64,000 nt of DNA, taken from Salinimicrobium terrae DSM 17865. Its GTDB lineage: Bacteria > Bacteroidota > Bacteroidia > Flavobacteriales > Flavobacteriaceae. This document shows, one piece after another, positions 1-8,783 of the stretch. Where the stretch lies: NCBI RefSeq assembly GCF_000424665.1, contig NZ_AUKI01000016.1, positions 248,001-312,000 on the forward strand, written 5' to 3'. The position numbers and the translations under genes were made by a program. Below the pieces are notes generated by a model. The model was not told the origin of the DNA, ran no database searches, and worked only from the letters and a program-made list of their open reading frames with translations. Numbering within the stretch: position 1 is the stretch's first letter; each line of letters starts with the position of its first letter.

Positions 1-181
1 GGCACATAAAGCTTTTTGGAATTATCCAAAGAATACCCGTTTTGATGCAACGATAACTGAATTAGTTTATGTACCGTCGAGGATCGAAGACGGATTTTAC
101 TTTCTTAATCTCCAACCTGCATCTTTTGAGAATGATGCTGCACCATCAAAACCGGTACTCTATAAACCCGAAAAAAAATGA
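1..181 (+). CDS. C-terminal end of an unidentified protein (cut by window edge)
   Basis: An open frame runs from the first bases to a TGA at 179-181 and encodes about 59 residues ending in a lysine-rich tail (YKPEKK). The stop overlaps the ATG of the next gene (ATGA), so the two are probably co-transcribed and translationally coupled. The fragment has no motif I recognise and I assign no function. Confidence 0.6.
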   Translation, partial: AHKAFWNYPKNTRFDATITELVYVPSRIEDGFYFLNLQPASFENDAAPSKPVLYKPEKK

Positions 182-564
182 ATATAATCTTGAAGCTTGA
201 GGAACTGGCAATGCTGCTTCTGGGGATCTGTGGCTTTAGTTTCCTGCATTACGAATGGTGGGTTTTCCTGATCCTCTTCCTGGTACCCGATCTCGGAATG
301 ATTGGCTACGCATTTGGAAATAGATCCGGAGCCTTTTTGTATAACCTTTTTCATCATAAAGGTGTAGCGATTGTGACTTTCCTCGGAGGTTTATTTTTCC
401 TGGTTCCGCTTCTGCAGCTCATTGGCATCATTCTTTTCTCTCACGCAGCATTTGACCGGATGCTTGGCTACGGTCTTAAGTATGACAAAGGCTTTAAATA
501 CACTCATCTCGGTCCAATAGGGAAGTCAAAATTGACAAACGGAGAAGACCCTCAACTGTCCTGA
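178..564 (+). CDS. DUF4260 family membrane protein
   Basis: This 128-residue protein matches the DUF4260 family as I know it: a short N-terminal LKLEELA segment, hydrophobic helices around residues 10-45 and 60-95, the pattern PDLGMIGY, the FHHKG turn, and the C-terminal signature DRMLGYGLKY followed by HLGPIGK. Family length is about 120 residues, so it looks complete. The ATG overlaps the stop of the upstream gene. No biochemical function is established for the family. Confidence 0.85.
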   Translation: MNIILKLEELAMLLLGICGFSFLHYEWWVFLILFLVPDLGMIGYAFGNRSGAFLYNLFHHKGVAIVTFLGGLFFLVPLLQLIGIILFSHAAFDRMLGYGLKYDKGFKYTHLGPIGKSKLTNGEDPQLS

Positions 565-582
565 AGTTCTTATCTTTGAGCT

Positions 583-939
583 ATGGATGTAGAAGCCTTC
601 AGGATTTATTGTCTCGAAAAGAAGGGCGTGACAGAAGAACTACCTTTTGGTCCCGATGCACTGGTCTTCAAAGTATCTGGCAAAATGTTTGCCCTTGCTG
701 CTTTAGAGAGTGATCCGTTTAAAGTAAGCCTTAAGTGTGATCCCGAAAAAGCACTTGTTTTAAGGGATGAATATCCCGATCATATTGAAGGAGCCTATCA
801 CATGAATAAAAAACACTGGAACAGTCTGGAAACTGAATGTCTCCCGCCGCAGCTGGTGAAAGATCTTACAGACCATTCTTATTCCCTCGTCGTTTCGGGG
901 CTTCCAAAAAAACTTCAGCAGGAATTAAAAAATCTTTAA
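583..939 (+). CDS. MmcQ/YjbR family protein
   Basis: The 118-residue protein has the compact MmcQ/YjbR fold pattern: an N-terminal EELPFGPDALVFKV segment, the FALAALESDP strand, SLKCDPE, the YHMNKKHWNSL motif and a final helix VKDLTDHSYSLVVSGLPKK. Family members bind DNA in structural studies, but their cellular role is uncertain. The gene starts 18 bases after the DUF4260 stop and ends 8 bases before the MutS-like gene, so the three probably form an operon. Confidence 0.85.
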   Translation: MDVEAFRIYCLEKKGVTEELPFGPDALVFKVSGKMFALAALESDPFKVSLKCDPEKALVLRDEYPDHIEGAYHMNKKHWNSLETECLPPQLVKDLTDHSYSLVVSGLPKKLQQELKNL

Positions 940-947
940 AATTACAA

Positions 948-2720
948 ATGCAGGATCCCGCAAATTTTTATAAAGCACAAATCGATAAATATCGGACTCA
1001 TCTCCACGCCGCTTCCCGAAAGCTTGGACTGTCCAGTTTATTGCGCTTCTTTGTGTTCCTGGCCATGGCCTATGCCGTTTACGCCTTTTGGGGAAATACT
1101 ACGGCAGTCGTTGCTTCCCTTCTCGTTGGCATCACGATTTTTGTGTTTCTGGTTTCACGACATTCCGATCTTCGGTACGAGCGGGATAAATTCCGGGAGC
1201 TTATTCGTATTAGTGAAACTGAATTGGAAGTCCTGAAACGAAATTTTCACAATCTGCCTACAGGAGCCGAATTTGCTGATCCTCTGCACCCCTTTAGTCA
1301 GGATGTTGATCTCTTCGGAAAAGGTTCATTTTTTCAGTACCTTAATCGTACAACTCTGGTTGAAGGCAAGGAAAAGCTGGCGCAGTTGCTGCTTTCCAAT
1401 GACATTGACCAAATCCTCCTGAAGCAGAAAGCCATAAAGGAACTTGCCGAAAAAGCCGATTGGCGACAGAATTTTTCTGCCCTTGCTACTTTAGTAAAGA
1501 CCGAAACCCGTACTGCAACAATAACAGGTTGGCTCAATAATTATAAAACTTTCGTACCCGGTTTTATGAAATGGTTTCCATGGCTTTTTTCCACGATTTC
1601 AGGAATTGTGATCACTGCTTTTTTTATGGATATTATTGGTGGGATCGAACTTGCGATCTGGTTTTTTGCCGGACTCCTTATCACAGGTTTTTTCTTGAAA
1701 CGTATAAATTTACTCTCTTCCAGCGTGAGCAAGGTACAGGATACTTTTCATCAATATTACCAATTGCTCGCCTTGATCGAAACTACCAATTTTTCTTCAG
1801 AATTGTTGAACGCTCAAAAGGAGCAGATCGTTTCTGAAAAGCAAAAAGCTTCGGCTATCCTGAAGCAGTTTTCCAAAGCCATTGATTCCCTTGACCAACG
1901 TAACAATATGATTTTTGGGGTTCTTGGAAATGGATTTCTGCTTTGGGATCTGCGCTATTCCTGGAAACTCGAAAAGTGGATAAAAGAAAATGGACAGGTA
2001 GTTCAAAAATGGTTTAGGGTGATAGAATTTTTGGATGCGTACAACTCCCTGGGGAATTTTGCTTTTAATCATCCCACATATGTTTTTCCCGAACTTCATC
2101 ACGATTCCCATATTTCTGAAGCCACGCAACTCGCTCACCCGTTACTTGATCCCGAAAAGCGTATAGCCAATGATTTCTCTATTGAAAAAGAGCAATTTTT
2201 TATTATCACCGGAGCAAATATGGCCGGGAAAAGCACCTTTTTGAGAACGGTAAGTCTGCAGATCCTTATGGGAAATGTGGGGCTTCCGGTTTGCGCTGCC
2301 TATTGTCATTACACACCCATTAAACTCATCACCAGTATGCGTACTACCGATTCGTTGACAGATGATGAGTCCTATTTCTTTTCGGAATTAAAGAGATTAA
2401 AATTTGTGGTGGACGAGATTAAGACGGATAAATATTTCATCATTCTTGACGAAATCCTGAAAGGTACTAACAGCACTGATAAGGCAATCGGCTCCCGGAA
2501 ATTTATCGAAAAGCTGGTGGGCTCTAACTCTACAGGCATTATTGCAACTCATGACCTTAGTCTCTGTGAAGTAACTGAAGTTTTGCCGCAGGTAAAGAAT
2601 TATTATTTCGACGCTGAAATTATCAATAACGAACTCAATTTCGATTATCGCTTTAAAGAAGGCATTTGTCAAAATATGAATGCTTCCTTTTTGCTGAAGA
2701 AGATGGAAATTGTTGATTAG
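948..2720 (+). CDS. Membrane-anchored MutS-family ATPase
   Basis: The start is set at ATG 948; longer in-frame versions overlap the preceding gene and lack family similarity. The 590-residue product has two predicted membrane helices near residues 25-70 and a second hydrophobic pair near 205-250. A MutS C-terminal ATPase domain follows, with Walker A GANMAGKST at about 422-430, a TDSLTDDESYFFSELKR segment, Walker B IILDEILKGTNSTDK and the ATHDLSL switch. It lacks the mismatch-recognition and connector domains of MutS1, so it is a MutS-like protein of the type common in Bacteroidota, not the canonical repair protein. Its substrate is unknown; a membrane-tethered DNA-binding ATPase is inference. 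Confidence 0.85.
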   Translation: MQDPANFYKAQIDKYRTHLHAASRKLGLSSLLRFFVFLAMAYAVYAFWGNTTAVVASLLVGITIFVFLVSRHSDLRYERDKFRELIRISETELEVLKRNFHNLPTGAEFADPLHPFSQDVDLFGKGSFFQYLNRTTLVEGKEKLAQLLLSNDIDQILLKQKAIKELAEKADWRQNFSALATLVKTETRTATITGWLNNYKTFVPGFMKWFPWLFSTISGIVITAFFMDIIGGIELAIWFFAGLLITGFFLKRINLLSSSVSKVQDTFHQYYQLLALIETTNFSSELLNAQKEQIVSEKQKASAILKQFSKAIDSLDQRNNMIFGVLGNGFLLWDLRYSWKLEKWIKENGQVVQKWFRVIEFLDAYNSLGNFAFNHPTYVFPELHHDSHISEATQLAHPLLDPEKRIANDFSIEKEQFFIITGANMAGKSTFLRTVSLQILMGNVGLPVCAAYCHYTPIKLITSMRTTDSLTDDESYFFSELKRLKFVVDEIKTDKYFIILDEILKGTNSTDKAIGSRKFIEKLVGSNSTGIIATHDLSLCEVTEVLPQVKNYYFDAEIINNELNFDYRFKEGICQNMNASFLLKKMEIVD

Positions 2721-2818
2721 CCCCTAACTTCCGAAGGGGGAGCTGCGTTCCGGAAAACAAAAAAACACAAAACAAAAAACTAAATCCGAAGGATGTCATA
2801 CAATATACATTTTAGAGA

Positions 2819-3832
2819 GTGGATAGTTTAACACAAATAGTACTCGGTGCCGCTGTAGGCGAAGCAGTGCTCGGCAAAAAGGTCGGAAATAAAGCGATGC
2901 TGTACGGGGCAATTGCAGGAACAATTCCCGATCTTGATACTTTTATTGGTAATTTCACCGATACCATTACCGCAATCGAGATTCATCGCGGTCTTTCTCA
3001 CTCCATATTTTTTGCCATAATAGCGGCACCTGTTTTTGGGTGGCTCATCTCAAAAATTGAAAGAAAAACAGGCGTAGGCTGGAAAGATTGGTCCTGGCTT
3101 ATGTTCTGGGGATTGTTTACACATCCCATTCTGGACGCTTTCACCACTTGGGGAACTCAACTGTTTTGGCCGCTGGACATTCGGTTGGCGTTTAAGAGCA
3201 TTTTTGTGATCGATCCCCTGTACACGCTTCCCTTCCTGGTATTTCTGATTCTAGCCATGCGGCGGAAAAAAGAGGATCCAAAAAGGGCAAAATTTAACCG
3301 TCTTGGATTGATAGTAAGTACTTCTTATCTCATGCTAACTCTGGTCTTAAAGTTCATTGCTCATCAGCAATTCGAACAGGACCTGGAGCGACAGGGAATA
3401 TTCTACGCCCGCCTGGACACGCGTCCCACTCCGCTGAACACTATTTTATGGGCGGCCAATGCCGAAGCTGAAAATGATTTTCTCATTGGCTATTATTCCT
3501 TCTTTGATGAGGATATGGCAAGATTCGAAGCGGTGCCAAAGAACCATCATTACCTGGGGAGTCTCAAAAATGACAAAAACGTGCAGCGTTTAATAGACAT
3601 ATCTAAGGGCTGGTATACTATTTCAGAAAGAGATGGAGAACTTTATTTTAATGATCTGCGTTTTGGAAAGCTAAATCCTTCAGATGAAGATTCGGGTTTT
3701 GCTTTTAGCTATAAATTAATCCCTGAAAATGGAACTGTACGCGCAGAGGAGGTCGAAAAAAACCCCGGAGACGGGAAAAAGATCCTTACAGACCTTTGGC
3801 AGCGCATTAAGGGTAATTCAGCTTCAGAATAG
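2819..3832 (+). CDS. YdjM-like membrane-bound metal-dependent hydrolase (DUF457)
   Basis: This 337-residue protein begins at a GTG (2819): the family start DSLTQIVLGAAVGEAVLG follows at once and no upstream ATG exists in frame. Metal-binding residues of the YdjM/DUF457 family are visible: PDLDTF near residue 38, HRGLSHSIFF near 60, and THPILDAFTTWG near 100. Four or more hydrophobic helices place it in the inner membrane. The C-terminal 150 residues form a soluble extension. The reaction catalysed is unknown. Confidence 0.85.
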   Translation: MDSLTQIVLGAAVGEAVLGKKVGNKAMLYGAIAGTIPDLDTFIGNFTDTITAIEIHRGLSHSIFFAIIAAPVFGWLISKIERKTGVGWKDWSWLMFWGLFTHPILDAFTTWGTQLFWPLDIRLAFKSIFVIDPLYTLPFLVFLILAMRRKKEDPKRAKFNRLGLIVSTSYLMLTLVLKFIAHQQFEQDLERQGIFYARLDTRPTPLNTILWAANAEAENDFLIGYYSFFDEDMARFEAVPKNHHYLGSLKNDKNVQRLIDISKGWYTISERDGELYFNDLRFGKLNPSDEDSGFAFSYKLIPENGTVRAEEVEKNPGDGKKILTDLWQRIKGNSASE

Positions 3833-3867
3833 TTTTATATTTACAACTTCCGCTAATAAAATATTGA

Positions 3868-5583
3868 ATGAGAACCACTTTTATCCTAACTCTCGCTTTT
3901 TTTCTTGGTACAATCACATCTCACGGTCAAAATCCTTCCGAAGCTTTGCAACAGGTAATTCAAAAGGTGGATGCATACGATGGATACGATCAAAAAACCA
4001 ATCCGCTGGGGCTTTATACCAAAGAATATTACAAAAAAGAAGCTGAATTTGCCCGGGAACTACTGGAGGAATTACAACAGATCGATAAGGAGAAACTTTC
4101 AGAAACTGAGAGTATTTCTGCGGAATTGCTCCGGTACAAACTTCAGGAGACTATCGATTTTTATGAATATGAGGCTTATTTGAATCCGTTACTTTCAGAT
4201 GCCGGGTTTCATGTGAGTTTGCCGTATCATGTGAGGGATTTCAGCAACTATCAACAAGTTAAGGATTATCTCAATAAGTTGAATGCAGTTCCTGCTTTTG
4301 TCGATCAACACCTGGTATTGCTTCGGGAAGGCATCGAAAAAGGTAATTTACAGCCCGCAGTTATTTTTAAGTGTTATGAGGCAACTTATGATGACCAAAT
4401 TGTGGATGACCCACAGGAAAGCTACTATTATTCGCCATTTTTGAAGCTCCCGTCAATACTTACCCAACAACAAAAAGATTCAGTCTTAACAGCAGCAGAA
4501 ATTGCGGTTTCCAAAAATGTTGTACCGCAATTCAGGCGTGTAAAGCACTTTTTTGAAACCGAATATTTACCGGCGGCCAGGGAATCTTTAGGAGTTTCAG
4601 AAACTCCCGGCGGAAAGGAATATTATCAAAATCGGCTGAATTACTATACAACTCTTGATCTTTCCGCAAAGGAAATTCATGAAATGGGTCTTAAAGAAGT
4701 GGCAAGGATCAATGCCGAAATGAAAAAGATCATTGCTGAAGTAGGTTTTGAAGGTAGCTTTGAAGATTTCATTCATTTTCTGAGAACGGATGAGCAATTT
4801 TATGCTGAGACAGGAGAGGAACTTCTAAAGGAGGCAAGGGATATCTCTAAAAGACTGGATGCGCAGCTTCCGAAGTTTTTTAAAACACTTCCACGCAGGC
4901 CGTACGGAGTTGCACCGGTGCCCGATGCAATTGCCCCAAAATATACAACGGGTCGCTATGTGGGTGGCGGAGATGACACGCAGCCGGGATATTATTGGGT
5001 GAATACCTACAACTTATCAAACCGGCCACTTTATGTGCTTCCGGCCCTTACTGCCCACGAAGCCGTGCCCGGTCACCACCTGCAAATTTCACTCAACAAG
5101 GAATTGGGGGATAGTATTCCCAAATTCAGAAGGAACTTTTATTTGTCGGCTTTTGGAGAGGGTTGGGGGCTTTATTCTGAAGCCTTAGCCGAAGAAATGG
5201 GTATTTACCGAACTCCTTATGAACGTTTCGGAAAACTCACCTATGAGCAATGGCGCGCCGGCCGACTTGTAGTTGATACGGGAATACACGCTCTGGGCTG
5301 GACCCGCGCACAGGCAGTGGAATTCCTTCGTTCCAATACCGCACTTTCCTTACACAATATCAATACTGAAGTAGACCGGTACATCTCATGGCCGGGACAG
5401 GCGGTTTCGTACAAAATAGGCGAGATGAAGATCCGTGAATTGAGGAAAAAGGCTGAAGAGGCTTTGGGGACAGACTTTGACATCAGGGAATTCCACGAGG
5501 TGATCCTCGAGCAGGGAACGGTGACGCTGCCAATTATGGAAGAAAGAGTGGAGGCCTATATTGAGAAGGAAATAAAGCGATAA
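3868..5583 (+). CDS. DUF885 family (HExxPGHH) secreted metallopeptidase-like protein
   Basis: The 571-residue protein has an N-terminal signal peptide (residues 1 to about 20, ending in SHG). The family signature HEAVPGHH lies at about 397-404 and supplies two metal-ligand histidines and a catalytic glutamate; EGWGLYSEALAEEMG downstream supplies the third ligand region. DUF885 proteins are treated as M2-like peptidases, but substrates are mostly unknown. A periplasmic or exported location follows from the signal peptide. It follows the YdjM-like gene by 35 bases. Confidence 0.85.
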   Translation: MRTTFILTLAFFLGTITSHGQNPSEALQQVIQKVDAYDGYDQKTNPLGLYTKEYYKKEAEFARELLEELQQIDKEKLSETESISAELLRYKLQETIDFYEYEAYLNPLLSDAGFHVSLPYHVRDFSNYQQVKDYLNKLNAVPAFVDQHLVLLREGIEKGNLQPAVIFKCYEATYDDQIVDDPQESYYYSPFLKLPSILTQQQKDSVLTAAEIAVSKNVVPQFRRVKHFFETEYLPAARESLGVSETPGGKEYYQNRLNYYTTLDLSAKEIHEMGLKEVARINAEMKKIIAEVGFEGSFEDFIHFLRTDEQFYAETGEELLKEARDISKRLDAQLPKFFKTLPRRPYGVAPVPDAIAPKYTTGRYVGGGDDTQPGYYWVNTYNLSNRPLYVLPALTAHEAVPGHHLQISLNKELGDSIPKFRRNFYLSAFGEGWGLYSEALAEEMGIYRTPYERFGKLTYEQWRAGRLVVDTGIHALGWTRAQAVEFLRSNTALSLHNINTEVDRYISWPGQAVSYKIGEMKIRELRKKAEEALGTDFDIREFHEVILEQGTVTLPIMEERVEAYIEKEIKR

Positions 5584-5626
5584 ACAATTTTAAAGTCTAA
5601 ATTCGCATTTCATTTCAACCCTCTCC

Positions 5627-6202
5627 ATGAGCCTCGAACAAGAATTATTTCAAAGAAGCGGATCTCAATGTGAACTTTGCGGTTCCAAAGAAGATTTACA
5701 GGTATACGCTGTGCCCGATTCTCCTGCCGATGTAGAAAATCATATTTTGATTTGTGGAACCTGCAAAGAACAAATTGAAGATCCTGAAAAAACAGATCCT
5801 AACCACTGGCGGTCTCTTAACGACAGCATGTGGAGCCCTGTTCCTGCGGTGCAAGTGATAGCCTGGCGATTGTTGAACAGGTTAAAAACTGAAGGCTGGC
5901 CCCAGAACCTTTTAGATATGATGTATATGGAAGAGGAGCAGCTGACTTGGGCTAAAGCCGGACAATCAACCGGAGAAACATCTGGAGGAGTGGTGCACAA
6001 AGACAGCAATGGTGTAACAATAGAGGCAGGTGACACTGTCGTTCTAATTAAAGATCTTCCGGTGCGGGGCTCCAGTATGGTGGCTAAAAGAGGAACTGCT
6101 GTGAGAAGAGTTTCATTAGTTCATGATAATCCGGAGCAGATAGAAGGTAAGGTGGAAGGACAGCAGATTGTGATCCTGACGAAGTTCGTGAAGAAGGTTT
6201 AG
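5627..6202 (+). CDS. PhnA domain-containing protein
   Basis: This 191-residue protein has an N-terminal zinc-ribbon-like region (CELCG near residue 16, CGTC near residue 43) and a C-terminal PhnA domain beginning near 125 (DSNGVTIEAGDTVVLIKDLPVRG, then KRGTAVRRVSLV). PhnA is not itself a proven phosphonate-breaking enzyme; the family is broadly distributed and its role is unclear. It starts 43 bases after the DUF885 gene on the same strand. Confidence 0.88.
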   Translation: MSLEQELFQRSGSQCELCGSKEDLQVYAVPDSPADVENHILICGTCKEQIEDPEKTDPNHWRSLNDSMWSPVPAVQVIAWRLLNRLKTEGWPQNLLDMMYMEEEQLTWAKAGQSTGETSGGVVHKDSNGVTIEAGDTVVLIKDLPVRGSSMVAKRGTAVRRVSLVHDNPEQIEGKVEGQQIVILTKFVKKV

Positions 6203-6274
6203 AAGTAGAGCCGGGGAATTCCTTTAATCCATTATTTATAAGTATTCCAAAACCTTCAAGGGCTATTTGAAGAG

Positions 6275-6308
6275 AAACCTACAAGGTAAAAAAGGACCTT
6301 GCAGGTTT
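6275..6308. repeat. Intergenic palindrome (ACCTGCAAGGT-type)
   Basis: A 13-base arm AAACCTACAAGGT pairs with ACCTTGCAGGTTT with one mismatch across an 8-base loop. The core recurs in the intergenic DNA at 8539-8738. It lies between two convergent genes and could also act as a bidirectional terminator, though the T tract is poor. Confidence 0.6.
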
Positions 6309-6375
6309 GGAATGGCAACTAATACTCACAAAATCGCACCGGTTCCCAATACATGTTCGATCTGGCAATCAGCCA

Positions 6376-8088
6376 CTACTTATTATCAGATAATCTTACC
6401 GTTTTTCCGGAATTCCTTCTCTCTACCTTCACACTAAGATTTTTTCCATTATTCTCCTGTACAAATTTTAGAGCTTCCGCCCCTGAAACTGCTTTTCCAT
6501 TATAGTAAAATTCGGCTCCCTCTTCGATCCAGTTTTTAACGGCCTCTACCGGTGATGGGGGAGGTGGTGGTGGAGCTGGTATGCTTATGTTTTCAGCCGG
6601 TGGTGGTGGAGGCGGTAATGGAACATCTCCGTCTTTAGTTAGAGGAGGAACCGGTGGAGGAGGTGGGGGAGGAACTTCTCCAGTACTTTCCCGAACAGCC
6701 CGGTTTTTCCCACTGTCTTTATCTTCTACTATGGTAATTATATAATTAGGATTTAAAGTTGGGAATTCTTCAGATCCTTTTCTCTGCTCCCGAGTCATAA
6801 TACTGTAAATGTAATTCATCCTTTCCCAAACCTCTACTTCTACAAGAGCATTTTCATTTTTGTTGTAGTGCTTTGCCCATTTATTGTATTCGGCCACCAT
6901 TTCGGGTGAGGCTTTTTCCTGAACCTCATTAATCGTAAACATTTCGTTTAGCACATTGTTTCCCTTAGTACTATCCTCTCCAAAAGAACATACAGTAACG
7001 CTGCCTTGAACCCTTGCCTGAAGCACTATTTCCATAAGTTCCTTCATAATTTCTTCCGGGGCTGCGGGAGAAGTATTAATTGCATAATTGGTATACTGTT
7101 CCGGCTTTAGGCTTTCCCTGATTTCATTCAGAGTCATTTGTTTCCCCTCTACGTGAATAATTCCTTTTTCATCTACGGAAATTTCTACTGTTTTGGAAAC
7201 AGGATTTTCCGAAGCAATTGTTGTTGTTTGTAAGGTTTCGGTCTTTCTGTCACTGAAGCTGTAAAGAACTGCCGCTAATAAAGGAAGCAATACCAGACTT
7301 CGCGCCCAGATCATCTCTTTTGAAGTGTTTGTTTTCATAACTGTAATTCGTTTTTTGATTGATTGATAATTGATTGGATTAACGAGGCTGCTGTCAAAGG
7401 CACTGGATGAGAATGCCAACAAAGTCTTCTGGTAATGTGCGGGTATAATTCCTTCTTTAAGAACAGCACGGTCGGCAAGGAATTCGTGGTTCAGTTTAAT
7501 GGCTTTTTTAACTATGTAAAGCAGCGGATGAAACCAGAATATTATTTGGAGCAGCTCCATAATAAGGATATCAGCGCTATGTTTTTGCTTGGCGTGAGCC
7601 TGTTCATGCTGAAATACTTCCTTCGGAATTTCCTGCTTCTCATATTTTACTTTGTTTAAAAAAATGTAATTCCAAAAGGTATGAGGTGCCAGATTTTCCT
7701 GAAGGAGTACATTAGTAGTTCGTCCACATCTGATCCTGGGATTTCTTTTGATCCTAAGGAGGATGATGTTCAGGTTCAGGATAAATTTGATGCCAAAGAA
7801 CAGGAAGCCGATTCCGTAGAGACTCCACAGCAAGTAGGACAAAATAGAGGTTTCTTCTACGGAAGAAGTTGCACCGGCGATTTCAGGTTGAAATATTAGT
7901 GCAGAATTCCCGGGAACGGGTTCCATATGGCTGGTAAAGGTGATCCACGGAATTATAAAGGAAACTAAAACTGCCGCTAACAAATACCATCTTTTAAAGA
8001 CATGCATATTTTCCTTCTCCAGGAGAAATTTGTAGAAAACCATCAGGATGGCAAGGCAGGCAGCCGATTTTAAAAGATACATTTCCAT
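6376..8088 (-). CDS. BlaR1/MecR1-type M56 membrane metallopeptidase
   Basis: The 570-residue protein starts with BlaR1-like membrane helices (about 5-22, 33-50, 85-110). The M56 zinc motif HEQAH lies at 161-165, and a further helix lies near 262-278. The rest is periplasmic and holds long proline runs (about residues 470-520), followed by a small C-terminal domain. There is no penicillin-binding sensor domain, so it is a BlaR1-like relay protease with an unknown signal. It sits 2 bases downstream of the BlaI-like gene, which it would be expected to cleave. Confidence 0.85.
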   Translation of the reverse strand: MEMYLLKSAACLAILMVFYKFLLEKENMHVFKRWYLLAAVLVSFIIPWITFTSHMEPVPGNSALIFQPEIAGATSSVEETSILSYLLWSLYGIGFLFFGIKFILNLNIILLRIKRNPRIRCGRTTNVLLQENLAPHTFWNYIFLNKVKYEKQEIPKEVFQHEQAHAKQKHSADILIMELLQIIFWFHPLLYIVKKAIKLNHEFLADRAVLKEGIIPAHYQKTLLAFSSSAFDSSLVNPINYQSIKKRITVMKTNTSKEMIWARSLVLLPLLAAVLYSFSDRKTETLQTTTIASENPVSKTVEISVDEKGIIHVEGKQMTLNEIRESLKPEQYTNYAINTSPAAPEEIMKELMEIVLQARVQGSVTVCSFGEDSTKGNNVLNEMFTINEVQEKASPEMVAEYNKWAKHYNKNENALVEVEVWERMNYIYSIMTREQRKGSEEFPTLNPNYIITIVEDKDSGKNRAVRESTGEVPPPPPPPVPPLTKDGDVPLPPPPPPAENISIPAPPPPPPSPVEAVKNWIEEGAEFYYNGKAVSGAEALKFVQENNGKNLSVKVERRNSGKTVRLSDNK

Positions 8089-8090
8089 GA

Positions 8091-8456
8091 CTATTTGTTT
8101 TTAATTTCCTGGTCAATTAAACTTCTAAGATCCTCCAGTTCCTCCTTACTCAGGTCGGTTTCTTTTGTGAAGAAAGAGGCAAATTGGGAAGCAGAATCAT
8201 TGAAAAAGTTCTTGATCATGCCATTGACCTGCTTGGAAAAATAGTCTTTCTTCTTTACCAGCGGAAAGTATTCCCGGGACCTGCCGTACTGTTTGTAATC
8301 CACAAAGTTTTTGTCCTGCATCCGCTTCAGCAAAGTAGCCACGGTGGTTTGAGCCGGTTTTGGATCGGGATAGGCATCGATCAGATCTTTCATAAAAGCT
8401 TTTTCCTGTTTCCAGAGGATCTGCATGAGTTGTTCTTCGGCTTTGGACAATTGCAT
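8091..8456 (-). CDS. BlaI/MecI/CopY-type repressor
   Basis: This 121-residue protein has the BlaI winged helix: LSKAEEQLMQILWKQ at the N-terminus, PKPAQTTVATLLKRM as recognition helix, and the wing region FVDYKQYGRSREYFPLV. The C-terminal part would dimerise. It shares an operon with the M56 protease. Three operator boxes lie directly upstream of its start, so autorepression relieved by proteolysis is likely (family knowledge plus visible sites). Confidence 0.92.
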   Translation of the reverse strand: MQLSKAEEQLMQILWKQEKAFMKDLIDAYPDPKPAQTTVATLLKRMQDKNFVDYKQYGRSREYFPLVKKKDYFSKQVNGMIKNFFNDSASQFASFFTKETDLSKEELEDLRSLIDQEIKNK

Positions 8457-8460
8457 TTGT

Positions 8461-8521
8461 TCTACAACTTTAGATGGTTATCTACAAATGTAGAATAAAA
8501 ATTTAATTCTACAAACATAGA
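8461..8521. promoter_or_regulatory. Three BlaI-type operator boxes
   Basis: Three 14-base copies of TCTACAAnnnTAGA are present: TCTACAACTTTAGA (8461-8474), TCTACAAATGTAGA (8481-8494) and TCTACAAACATAGA (8508-8521). The central copy contains TACAAATGTA, the classical TACAnnTGTA core of BlaI/MecI operators, and is the most symmetrical. The first copy begins five bases before the repressor's start codon, so binding would block both promoter and leader. Confidence 0.8.
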
Positions 8522-8538
8522 AGAAAAAAAATTTAAGA

Positions 8539-8738
8539 CCTCACAGGTTTTCAAAACCTGTAAGGTTTTAAAGAATAAAACCTACCAGATCAAAAAAAAG
8601 CCCTTGCAGGTGAGATTGGTGCAAATAATCGGAAAACTGGTAACAGGTGAGGGAGCAACAAAAAACCCTAACAGGTCTCTGAGACCTGTTAGGGTTGAAA
8701 TTTGGACAACCTCTGTCAGGGCGTCAAGCCGCTGACAG
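8539..8738. repeat. Cluster of REP-like palindromes
   Basis: The stretch holds ACAGGTTTTCAAAACCTGT (8543-8561, perfect), a 16-bp perfect stem with a one-base loop (8664-8696, arms AACCCTAACAGGTCTC and its complement), and a TGTCAG/CTGACA pair (8713-8738). All share an ACAGGT or ACCTGT core, also seen at 6275-6308. With the operators, these account for the gene-free region 8457-8778. Confidence 0.7.
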
Positions 8739-8751
8739 GTTTCGAAAATTT

Positions 8752-8783
8752 TACTGATCACTAATCACCGACCACTGATCACT
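8752..8783. repeat. Heptanucleotide-type tandem repeat after a stop codon
   Basis: Degenerate units related to ACTGATC / ACCACTG follow one another and run into the stop codon of the M20 dipeptidase (minus strand). The same arrangement occurs at 49051-49078, and a related one at 26638-26707. Confidence 0.6.

Noticed and set aside
837..947. Extended N-terminus for the MutS-like protein
   Set aside because: It overlaps the 3' end of the MmcQ/YjbR gene, has no family similarity, and ATG 948 gives the expected start.
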